A stretch of 5,362 nt of DNA from assembly GCA_964415245.1 (NCBI GenBank), contig CAYQAJ010000330.1:1-5362 (forward strand), given 5' to 3'. The notes under the pieces are model-generated. The model searched no databases. It was not told where the DNA came from and saw only the letters and a program-made list of their open reading frames with translations. The position numbers and the translations under genes were made by a program. Numbering within the stretch: position 1 is the stretch's first letter; the number at the start of each line of letters is the position of its first letter. Shown here piece by piece: positions 1 to 5,105 of the stretch. Source of the stretch: CAYQAJ01 sp964415245. Lineage in GTDB: Bacteria; Planctomycetota; Planctomycetia; Pirellulales; Pirellulaceae.

Positions 1-65
1 GGAGCTCCTTGCTGCGGATAGCCCTGTTGCTGCGGATAACCCTGCTGGGGTGGATATCCCTGTTG
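1..65 (-). repeat. 18-bp tandem coding repeat (QQGYPx units)
   Basis: Read on the minus strand, 65-48, 47-30 and 29-12 are three 18-bp units of the form CARCAGGGNTATCC plus a Pro or Gln codon pair. A fourth, diverged unit (CAAGGAGCT) reaches the window edge. The units encode QQGYPP, QQGYPQ and QQGYPQ. Differences fall mainly at third codon positions, so the protein repeat looks maintained rather than freshly copied. How many units follow cannot be seen. Confidence 0.8.
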
Positions 66-188
66 CGGTGCTTGCGGGGGCGCTGGCTGCTGCGCTTCTT
101 GGGCCTGCTGCGCCTCTTGCGCTTGTTGGGCCTTCTTCATCCGACGCATAGCGGCGCGTCGGAGGAATTCTTCAATTTCGTCGGACAT
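1..188 (-). CDS. Small Q/P-rich repeat protein downstream of floA (C-terminus outside window)
   Basis: An ATG at 188-186 opens a frame that runs off the left edge after 62 full codons. Residues 1-19 are charged and probably helical (MSDEIEEFLRR, then RRMKK). Residues 20-34 are a hexapeptide repeat, AQQAQE twice plus AQQ. Residues 35-41 are Pro/Ala-rich. Residues 42-60 carry QQGYPP, QQGYPQ, QQGYPQ. There is no signal peptide or membrane segment in the visible part. No strong Shine-Dalgarno is visible; a weak CCAGG lies about 12 nt upstream. The gene starts 62 nt after the floA stop on the same strand, so co-transcription with floA is likely. I do not recognise a named family. Q/G/Y/P low-complexity tails of this kind are often disordered and multivalent, so an accessory role at FloA-organised membrane is possible but is inference only. 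Synonymous codons vary between repeat units, and no stop interrupts the frame, which supports it being a real gene. Confidence 0.7.
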   Translation of the reverse strand, partial: MSDEIEEFLRRAAMRRMKKAQQAQEAQQAQEAQQPAPPQAPQQGYPPQQGYPQQQGYPQQGA

Positions 189-204
189 CGCAAAGCGAAC
201 CTGG

Positions 205-239
205 TGCAATCTGCAGAGTGCAAAATGCACAATGAAACG
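205..239. repeat. TGCANNN heptamer array in the floA to small-gene spacer
   Basis: TGCA occurs at 205, 212, 219 and 226, exactly 7 nt apart. A fifth position in the same register at 233 reads TGAA. The three-base fillers are ATC, GAG, AAA and CAA. Because TGCA is its own reverse complement the array is the same on both strands. Positions 218-230 also form a perfect 5-bp hairpin (GTGCA, AAA loop, TGCAC). The array sits wholly in the 62-nt non-coding spacer before the small repeat gene. Function is unknown. Confidence 0.6.
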
Positions 240-250
240 CAAAACGTTGA

Positions 251-1282
251 CTACGCCGGCTTCGGAGCCACTACCCCGGTGGTTGCAATGGCGCGGCGCA
301 TCTCGGTATCGGCCTGTATGTTCCGCAGCTTGTTGTAATCCATGATGCCCAGCCGCCCGCTGCGGAAAGCGTCGGACATGGCGCGGGGCACTTCGGCCTC
401 GGCGTCGACCAGCTTGGCGCGACTCTCTTCGATGATCGCCAGTTGCTCTTGTTCGGCGGCGACGGCCATCGCGCGGCGACCCTCGGCGCGGGCTCGCGCC
501 ACCCGTGTGTCGGCCTCGGCCTGGTCGGCCTGAAGTCGGGCGCCGATGTTGTGCCCCACGTCAATGTCGGCGATGTCGATCGACACGATCTCGAACGCGG
601 TTTGCGAGTCCAGCCGGCGAGCCAGCACGGCCTTGGAAATCACATCGGGGTTTTCCAGCACAACCTTGTAGTTTTCGGACGACCCGATGGCGCTGACGAT
701 ACCCTCGCCCACGCGGGCCACGATCGTTTCCTCGGTAGCGCCGCCGATCAACTGCTGCAAGTTGGCCCGCACCGTAACCCGCGCCGTTACTTTGAGCTGA
801 ATCCCATCCTTGGCCACGGCGTCGAGCGTGGAGCGATTCGACCCCTTGGCGGGGCAGTCGATGACCTTGGGATAGACGCTCGTCTGCACGGCTTCCAGCA
901 CGTTGCGTCCTGCCAGGTCGATGGCGGTCGCTTCGCGGTACGTGAGTCGAATGGTCTTGGCTTTATTGGCGGCGATGAGCGATCGGATCACCAGCGGCAC
1001 GTTTCCACCCGCCAGGTAATGCGCCTCGAGCGCTTTGCTCGTGAGGCCCGTCTCTTCGCCCAGACCGGCCTGCACGGCCATGATCTTGCTGCGGACGATC
1101 ACCGCGAGATTCACGTGGCGGAACGTCATGCCCAAAAGGTCCCAGATCGTGATGCCCGCTCCGGTCAGAAACGACTGAATCCAAAAGCGGAAATAGCGGG
1201 CGAACACGGCCAGGACAATGAGCCCGACCACGATCACGACGGCAATGGCGCCAATCAGGAGGTACGTCTGTAGGTTATCCAC
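251..1282 (-). CDS. floA: Flotillin-like protein FloA (SPFH domain)
   Basis: This 343-residue protein matches the FloA/YqfA family (formerly UPF0365), close to the ~330 residues usual for it. FloA organises membrane microdomains that act as platforms for signalling, secretion and protease complexes. Residues about 7-28 form one hydrophobic membrane segment. Residues 40-57 carry the family-typical amphipathic stretch (WDLLGMTFRHV). The SPFH/PHB domain covers about 60-240. Residues 245-300 are the Ala/Glu/Arg-rich coiled-coil (QAEADTR, EQEQLAIIEE), which drives oligomerisation in this family, and a short tail ends in APKPA. The start is a GTG at 1282-1280, chosen because GAAAGAG at 1296-1290 lies 7 nt upstream and the membrane segment follows at once. 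The stop is TAG. Two NfeD genes lie upstream on the same strand, the usual partners of SPFH proteins; the 250-bp gap to them holds promoter-like sequences. Nothing appears truncated. Assignment is firm; the biological role in this organism is inferred from the family. Confidence 0.95.
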   Translation of the reverse strand: MDNLQTYLLIGAIAVVIVVGLIVLAVFARYFRFWIQSFLTGAGITIWDLLGMTFRHVNLAVIVRSKIMAVQAGLGEETGLTSKALEAHYLAGGNVPLVIRSLIAANKAKTIRLTYREATAIDLAGRNVLEAVQTSVYPKVIDCPAKGSNRSTLDAVAKDGIQLKVTARVTVRANLQQLIGGATEETIVARVGEGIVSAIGSSENYKVVLENPDVISKAVLARRLDSQTAFEIVSIDIADIDVGHNIGARLQADQAEADTRVARARAEGRRAMAVAAEQEQLAIIEESRAKLVDAEAEVPRAMSDAFRSGRLGIMDYNKLRNIQADTEMRRAIATTGVVAPKPA

Positions 1283-1289
1283 GAGCAGG

Positions 1290-1296
1290 CTCTTTC
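1290..1296 (-). promoter_or_regulatory. Ribosome binding site of floA supporting a GTG start
   Basis: The minus strand reads GAAAGAG, 7 nt before the GTG at 1282-1280. An ATG at 1298-1296 overlaps this site but is out of frame with floA, so GTG is the better start. Confidence 0.6.
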
Positions 1297-1329
1297 ATGC
1301 CGCCGCGACGGGTATCGGCCGATGGATAG

Positions 1330-1361
1330 AATCGCGACCGCGGGATTGTCCCCAGTCGCGG
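1330..1361 (-). promoter_or_regulatory. Shared promoter-like element, floA copy (-10 like GACAAT)
   Basis: On the minus strand this reads CCGCGACTGGG, then GACAAT (1350-1345), 10 nt, then CGATT (1334-1330). The same arrangement with identical internal spacing occurs at 4750-4781 before the long nfeD, where the hexamer is a perfect TATAAT. The two copies agree at 24 of 32 positions. It could be a -10 region with a poor -35, or a binding site for a common regulator. If it is a promoter, transcription would begin near 1338, giving a leader of about 56 nt. The element also contains an 8-bp inverted repeat (1335-1342 with 1357-1364, 14-nt loop), which is not shared with the other copy. Confidence 0.45.
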
Positions 1362-1377
1362 TCGGCGGTTCGCTTCG

Positions 1378-1406
1378 GGTGTATCCCACCGGGACGTGAT
1401 TGTCAA
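1378..1406 (-). promoter_or_regulatory. Candidate sigma-70-type promoter of floA
   Basis: The minus strand has a consensus -35 TTGACA at 1406-1401, a 17-nt spacer, and TACACC at 1383-1378 as a poor -10 (3 of 6). Transcription would begin near 1371, so the perfect 8-bp inverted repeat at 1335-1364 would fold right at the 5' end of the transcript. This could give floA its own transcript in addition to read-through from the nfeD genes. The -35 is strong, the -10 weak. Confidence 0.45.
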
Positions 1407-1420
1407 GCCGCGAAGGCGGC
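1407..1420 (-). terminator. Short GC hairpin abutting the floA -35 box, weak terminator candidate
   Basis: GCCGC (1407-1411) and GCGGC (1416-1420) form a perfect 5-bp stem with a 4-nt loop. On the minus strand it ends exactly where TTGACA begins. It lies 113 nt past the short nfeD stop. Only two T residues follow, so it is not a convincing intrinsic terminator. The remaining stretch 1421-1532 shows no gene or clear signal. Confidence 0.2.
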
Positions 1421-1532
1421 AGCGAGTCGACAAAGCCCCTGCCGGCGACGGTTGCCAACACGCTGTCGGGTCGCGTGGGGAGCCGGACTCCGCAGAAAGT
1501 CGCCGCCACGAGCCGAAGCAGGTGTGCCGGCG

Positions 1533-2135
1533 TCAGGCCAGCGGGTCTTCCAGCGACTCGATGCCCAGGCTTTCAGCCGGACGCGAGAGAACGTCGTCGG
1601 CCGGCTCTTTGGTCGAGGCGGGAATCGGCGGCGCCGTGCCGTCGTCGGGCCGGACTACGATCCGCCGCGTGCGGACCGAAACGACTCGCACCTGTTCTCC
1701 GGGCTCGATGGGCATGCCCTCGCTCACGGCGTCGTACGAGCGCCCTTCAATGGCAACGACACCACTGGGGAGCATTTTGCTGCGCGCCCGGCCGCGTTTT
1801 CCGACGAGCGCCTTAAGCACGTGCGATTCGTCGTCGTCGCCGGTGGGGCCGCCGGGGCGCGGCTGTTTGATGAGGATGAGCCGCCCCAACGGCGAGTGAG
1901 GCCACCAGTGCACGGCCAGCGCCACGACAATCGGCAACAGAACCGCGGTAACGATCACCATCACCGCCCCCCGCTGCAAACCGCCCTGGCCCGTGAACGC
2001 CACCGCGATCGAGGCGAGCACCGCCACGACCGAAAGCACGCTCAACACGCCGCCCGAGGGGACGAACACCTCGACCACAATCAGCGCCAGGCCCAACAGT
2101 AGCAGCCCGATCGACCAAAAAAGTGGATCATTCAT
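1533..2135 (-). CDS. Short NfeD family membrane protein with C-terminal OB fold
   Basis: A 200-residue protein with three hydrophobic segments at about 6-26, 28-48 and 56-76, matching the short NfeD type that lacks a protease domain. The loop VEVFVPSGG at 21-29 is characteristic of the family. Residues about 108-163 form the NfeD OB-fold (GKRGRA, LPSGVVAIEGR, PGEQVRVVSV), probably on the cytoplasmic face, where in this family it is thought to contact SPFH proteins. Residues 164-200 are an extra Pro- and acid-rich tail, probably disordered. The ATG at 2135-2133 is preceded by GGAG 11 nt upstream, a little far but the best site. It lies 201 bp after the long NfeD gene and 250 bp before floA, all on one strand. 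Its OB fold is clearly related to residues 683-737 of the long NfeD next door, so the two are paralogous in that domain. A direct partnership with FloA is inferred from context. Confidence 0.93.
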   Translation of the reverse strand: MNDPLFWSIGLLLLGLALIVVEVFVPSGGVLSVLSVVAVLASIAVAFTGQGGLQRGAVMVIVTAVLLPIVVALAVHWWPHSPLGRLILIKQPRPGGPTGDDDESHVLKALVGKRGRARSKMLPSGVVAIEGRSYDAVSEGMPIEPGEQVRVVSVRTRRIVVRPDDGTAPPIPASTKEPADDVLSRPAESLGIESLEDPLA

Positions 2136-2181
2136 CGCGCCAGATACTCCGCCGTCCCTTTCCTTCAGCTTCCGCCACTCT

Positions 2182-2215
2182 CGACACCATGTGTCGGCGC
2201 GCGGCGAATATCGCC
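2182..2215 (-). other. Two adjacent hairpins in the short nfeD leader
   Basis: GGCGA/TCGCC (2203-2207 with 2211-2215, 3-nt loop) and CGACAC/GTGTCG (2182-2187 with 2191-2196, 3-nt loop) are perfect inverted repeats lying 47-80 nt before the short nfeD start. They could be leader RNA structure or a repressor site. GC-rich DNA makes small hairpins common, so significance is modest. Confidence 0.35.
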
Positions 2216-2233
2216 CCGCGGCAGCCTAACGTC

Positions 2234-2262
2234 ATTTTCGAGCGGGCGATCCACACTTGCAA
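2234..2262 (-). promoter_or_regulatory. Weak promoter candidate for short nfeD
   Basis: The minus strand has TTGCAA (2262-2257, 4 of 6 to the -35 consensus), a 17-nt spacer, and GAAAAT (2239-2234, 4 of 6 to the -10 consensus). Transcription would begin near 2227, just before the two leader hairpins. It could allow short nfeD and floA to be made without the long nfeD. Confidence 0.3.
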
Positions 2263-2336
2263 GCGACCCCCAGTCCGGCTCTCACTACAACGTGCGCAGG
2301 ACACCGCGCAGCGAGTCAGCCCCGGGGGAAAATGGA

Positions 2337-4577
2337 TCAACCCGTGGCGTAAAACGGGTCGCCCCCCACCGAACGCACGATGACGCGGTTCCCTTGTACG
2401 TCGGCCACCACCACGTCGGCGCCTTGTGCGATGTGCTCGCCTTCGCTGATTACGGCCACCACGTCGTCGCCGAATCTTGCCTTTCCCGAGGGGCTCAGGG
2501 AGGTGGTCGTCACTCCGCGCTTGCCCAGCAGGTGGTTCCAGCGAACGAGCGATTCTCGCTGCTGTAGCTCGTCGAGCTGCTCGCCCCCCACCGGCTTGAG
2601 CATCATGCGACGCGCGAACGGCGTATTGGGCAAGTAGCGTCGGAAGACGAACAGCGCCACCGCAATGCCCGCCCCGCCGGCCAGTACCATCGACAACGAG
2701 TAGGGCAGTCGCTCGAGTTGGTAAGCGTTGCGGGGAATCACGAACGTCTGGCTGGCCAGCACGACCGAAACAATGACCATCAGCGCCCCGCCGATGCCCA
2801 GGATGCCGAATCCCGGCGTAACGAAGATCTCCACCACCACAAATGTCATGCCGACCAGAAACAGCAGCACTTCGAGCCAACCGGCCGTCCCGCTGAGGAA
2901 TTGGCTCCAGAAAAAAAGCAGAAAGCACATCGCCGATACGAATCCCGCCACGCCGATCCCTGGCGTCGAGGCCTCCGACAACAGGGCCACGAACGCGAAA
3001 AACAACAGCAAGTGAGCCAGCCACGGCGAAGCGAGCTTGTTGGCGAACCGCTCCACGAACGTGTGCGCCCAATTCGGACGCAGCAGCTCGGGCTCTTCCG
3101 TCAGGTGATACAGGTTCTTGAATTCGTCGTAATTGCGAACGCGAAAGCGAGCCAAATGGATCTCCTCCGCCTCCTTGCCGGTCAGACCGCGGCCCGTATC
3201 GACCTGGCGGCCGCGGGTCCAGCGGTCGGAGTCGCCTCGCTCTTGCCACTCCTCATCGCAGAAGTACCGTGTCTCGCCGCGGACCGGATCGGTGAACCGA
3301 TACACCTCGAGATTCGTGTCGACCAGCGCGGCCATCATCGACCAGTCGCGCTGCTTCGCTTCGCCCAAAGCGCGAATGGAATGGCGGATGTCGGCCCGCT
3401 CGTCCGTTCCCATCTCGTAGGCGCCGGGCCCTCCCAGCACGGCCGCGTCGCCCAGCACGAGGTGGTCGCACGCCAGGGCGACGAGCGCCGCATCGCCCCG
3501 CGCCTCGTTCGGCACAAAGGCCACCGTGCGTATCTCGTTCGGATCGAGTGCCGCCAGCTCGTTGGCTAGCCGCATGCTGTCGACCGGCGAACCGCCGGGG
3601 CTGTCGATCCACACGCACAGAAAATTGGGAGGATCGTCGGCCAGCCGCTCTTCGAGACTGCGCGCGATCCATGTGATGCTCTTGCCATTTACCGGTCCGT
3701 GCAGATCGACCCGTACGGACCGCCAACCCTTCCCGCCGGAGGGATCGTCCTCGAGCGCCCCCGGCGCCAATCCCAGCGCCGTGGCCAATTCGCGGCGGTC
3801 GCGGGCCAGGTGACTGGCCCAGCGGTGCGTGTTGCGCATGTCGAAGCCGGTGAACCGCCCCATCGCACCCACGTCGATGATGGTGTCATCGGCCTCGACC
3901 GACTCCGTCAGTTGAATCTGCCGCGCCTCTTCCGCCGTTACATATTGCACGGCGTCGATCGTTTGCACGCGGTGGATTTCCAGGCTCGGGTCGAGCATGC
4001 CCAGCACCACCGGCGTGGGAATCAGGCGGCGCCGCTCGGCAATCTCGATGTAACCGCTGCGCACCGTCGGCTTGATGAGTTGCTCGTCGATGCCCGCCTC
4101 GCCCAGCTCCGCGTCGGGGTGCATCACGATTTGATCGCACGCCAGCACCGCCAACACGGCGTGGCCCCGCACCGAGCGAGGCAGATACGCCACCCGCCGC
4201 ACCTGCGCCAGTCGCTCGCCCGAAAGATAGTCGGCCAGTGCGTAGGCGTAGGGGAATCCTCCTCCCTCCCCCTGCTGTCCGTCGCGCGGATCGAATTCGA
4301 AGACGAAAACGGGGCGCGACTCCGACTCGGGCAACTCGTCGATCAACCGGTCCACGACCCGACGCACCTGGGCCTCGACTTCGGCCGTAATGGGAAGCGG
4401 CACGCGCACCATGCGAGCCACGGGCGCAGCTTGCGGCACCGATTCCTCGACCGCCGGATCGGTGTCGGCGTCGCCCGCCGCCAACGACCACAAGGCCGCC
4501 AAACCGACGGCCAATGCAAAGAGCCGGGCCGGCCGGCGACGCTTTTCCCACCGTATCGCGCTAGTTGAAACGCTCAT
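2337..4577 (-). CDS. Long NfeD protein with two ClpP/crotonase-like domains (possible pseudoprotease)
   Basis: A 746-residue protein related to the long, YqeZ-type NfeD proteins but about 300 residues longer than those with a single protease domain. Residues 14-35 form an export signal (KRRRPARLF, then a hydrophobic core). A first ClpP/crotonase-like domain spans about 88-270 and a second about 316-491. Each has a matching RG(H/D)A..L..LACD core, at 137-148 and 360-371. The second also has IDSPGGS (324-330), like the oxyanion-loop region of the family. Five membrane segments follow at about 517-535, 541-561, 566-586, 590-613 and 628-646, then the NfeD OB fold at 683-737. The ClpP-like part should therefore be outside the cytoplasmic membrane and the OB fold inside. 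In the usual family the core reads SAG with a catalytic Ser; here both copies have Gly at that position by my alignment from memory, so proteolysis is doubtful. The ATG at 4577-4575 is the only in-frame start before an upstream stop; GGAG lies 14 nt upstream, a poor site. Confidence 0.92.
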   Translation of the reverse strand: MSVSTSAIRWEKRRRPARLFALAVGLAALWSLAAGDADTDPAVEESVPQAAPVARMVRVPLPITAEVEAQVRRVVDRLIDELPESESRPVFVFEFDPRDGQQGEGGGFPYAYALADYLSGERLAQVRRVAYLPRSVRGHAVLAVLACDQIVMHPDAELGEAGIDEQLIKPTVRSGYIEIAERRRLIPTPVVLGMLDPSLEIHRVQTIDAVQYVTAEEARQIQLTESVEADDTIIDVGAMGRFTGFDMRNTHRWASHLARDRRELATALGLAPGALEDDPSGGKGWRSVRVDLHGPVNGKSITWIARSLEERLADDPPNFLCVWIDSPGGSPVDSMRLANELAALDPNEIRTVAFVPNEARGDAALVALACDHLVLGDAAVLGGPGAYEMGTDERADIRHSIRALGEAKQRDWSMMAALVDTNLEVYRFTDPVRGETRYFCDEEWQERGDSDRWTRGRQVDTGRGLTGKEAEEIHLARFRVRNYDEFKNLYHLTEEPELLRPNWAHTFVERFANKLASPWLAHLLLFFAFVALLSEASTPGIGVAGFVSAMCFLLFFWSQFLSGTAGWLEVLLFLVGMTFVVVEIFVTPGFGILGIGGALMVIVSVVLASQTFVIPRNAYQLERLPYSLSMVLAGGAGIAVALFVFRRYLPNTPFARRMMLKPVGGEQLDELQQRESLVRWNHLLGKRGVTTTSLSPSGKARFGDDVVAVISEGEHIAQGADVVVADVQGNRVIVRSVGGDPFYATG

Positions 4578-4749
4578 AGGATTCGCCGATGCTCCGGCCG
4601 CGCGTCCTTCGTGAATGCGACCCGACGACCGGGTGAGACCAATCCGGACCGAGAACCAATACGTCCATCAATCCTCGACACCTGGCAGGCACAATCGACC
4701 CGAAAGTCGCCGAGCCCGGCTTCGGTCCCTTCCTTCACGGCGCCACGTA

Positions 4750-4781
4750 AATCGTGGTTGCCGCATTATACCCAGTCGCGG
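4750..4781 (-). promoter_or_regulatory. Promoter-like element of the long nfeD with TATAAT, shared with floA
   Basis: The minus strand reads CCGCGACTGGG (4781-4771), a perfect TATAAT (4770-4765), 10 nt, then CGATT (4754-4750). No good -35 lies 16-18 nt upstream, so either a non-standard sigma factor or an activator may be needed. Transcription would begin near 4758. An exact 5-bp inverted repeat, CCACG/CGTGG (4743-4757, 5-nt loop), would sit at the very start of the transcript. The second copy of the element is at 1330-1361 before floA. Confidence 0.5.
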
Positions 4782-4856
4782 CGGTCGAGGTCGCTCCTGT
4801 AGCCCGATTCGACACGGTTAAAACTCGACGCAGTCCCAGCTTAGGCGATGAACAGG

Positions 4857-4875
4857 GCCGCCAAGGCGTGGCGGC
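4857..4875. other. Perfect 7-bp GC-rich inverted repeat
   Basis: GCCGCCA (4857-4863) and TGGCGGC (4869-4875) pair fully around a 5-nt loop. No T-run follows on either strand, so it is not a standard terminator. It lies between the two promoter-like TATAAT boxes in the divergent region and could be an operator or an RNA structure. Confidence 0.4.
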
Positions 4876-4936
4876 TCAGTCGGTCTGGCCTGCGCCCCGC
4901 AACGCAACTTTCGGCCGCCGCCGTCCGACCCAAATG

Positions 4937-4942
4937 ATTATA
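4937..4942 (-). promoter_or_regulatory. Second minus-strand TATAAT box
   Basis: A perfect TATAAT lies on the minus strand 360 nt before the long nfeD start. The hexamer 17 nt upstream is TTTCCC (3 of 6). The preceding bases GCGCGACC resemble the CGCGAC of the shared element, but 3 nt closer. It may be a distal promoter of long nfeD, or chance. Confidence 0.25.
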
Positions 4943-5023
4943 GGTCGCGCGAACAAAACGGGAAAGTAATTGAGGCCCGGGGTCGCCCCGTTCACAACGG
5001 CGCTCCGCAATCGAAAAACACGA

Positions 5024-5052
5024 TTGTCGCCGGGGCTCGCGGCCGGTACGGT
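5024..5052 (+). promoter_or_regulatory. Weak promoter candidate for the plus-strand membrane gene
   Basis: TTGTCG (5024-5029, 4 of 6), a 17-nt spacer and TACGGT (5047-5052, 3 of 6) would start transcription near 5059, about 47 nt before the ATG. Position and spacing are good, the sequence match is poor. Confidence 0.25.
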
Positions 5053-5105
5053 AAGGAAGAGAGCACGGCGGCGCACTCTTCTCGCCATTCGTTGGTGGTG
5101 ACGCT

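Larger units (their letters stand above)
2136..2336 (-). other. Intergenic region between long and short nfeD
   Basis: This 201-bp gap holds no credible gene. Going along the minus strand from the long nfeD stop, it has a 5-bp hairpin TGCGC/GCGCA (2293-2310) with no T-run after it, a weak promoter candidate (2262-2234), two small perfect hairpins (2215-2203 and 2196-2182), and the GGAG ribosome site of the short nfeD near 2150. Confidence 0.5.
4578..5105. other. Divergent non-coding region between long nfeD and plus-strand membrane gene
   Basis: This 528-bp stretch has no convincing gene. It contains a TATAAT-centred element for the minus-strand nfeD (4750-4781), a small ACCCG/CGGGT hairpin in the nfeD leader (4620-4634), a 7-bp hairpin (4857-4875), a second minus-strand TATAAT (4937-4942), a CGGGG/CCCCG hairpin (4978-4990), and a weak plus-strand promoter (5024-5052). 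The predicted nfeD leader is unusually long at about 180 nt. Confidence 0.6.

Noticed and set aside
443..1273. Long plus-strand open frame antisense to floA (276 codons)
   Set aside because: His/Arg/Gly-rich product without domain pattern, lying opposite a well-supported floA; open only because high GC makes stops rare.
1314..1323. ATCGGCCGAT 10-bp palindrome in the floA leader
   Set aside because: A single short palindrome without a loop or second copy; expected by chance in GC-rich DNA.
1255..1509. 84-codon minus-strand frame in the gap before floA
   Set aside because: It overlaps the floA start and the promoter-like sequences, and its product shows no signal or domain.
1218..2102. Plus-strand open frame of 294 codons across the floA/short nfeD gap
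   Set aside because: Antisense to two recognised genes, Arg/His-rich low-information product, no ribosome site or conserved motif.
2293..2327. Hairpin and CCCCGGGG palindrome after the long nfeD stop as an intrinsic terminator
   Set aside because: No T-run follows on the minus strand and the stem is only 5 bp; termination here cannot be supported.
2128..3249. Minus-strand open frame of 373 codons overlapping the long nfeD in another frame
   Set aside because: Arg/Gly-rich shadow of the long nfeD, which has clear signal peptide, membrane segments and OB fold in its own frame.
3699..4568. Plus-strand open frame of 289 codons antisense to long nfeD
   Set aside because: Composition typical of GC-rich antisense frames (many H, R, G, Q), no domain seen.
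4574..4738. 54-codon GTG-initiated frame ending in ATGA overlap with the long nfeD
   Set aside because: The overlap is attractive, but there is no Shine-Dalgarno before the GTG and the product is Arg/Gly-rich without features; the ATG frame at 4668 is the better leader candidate.
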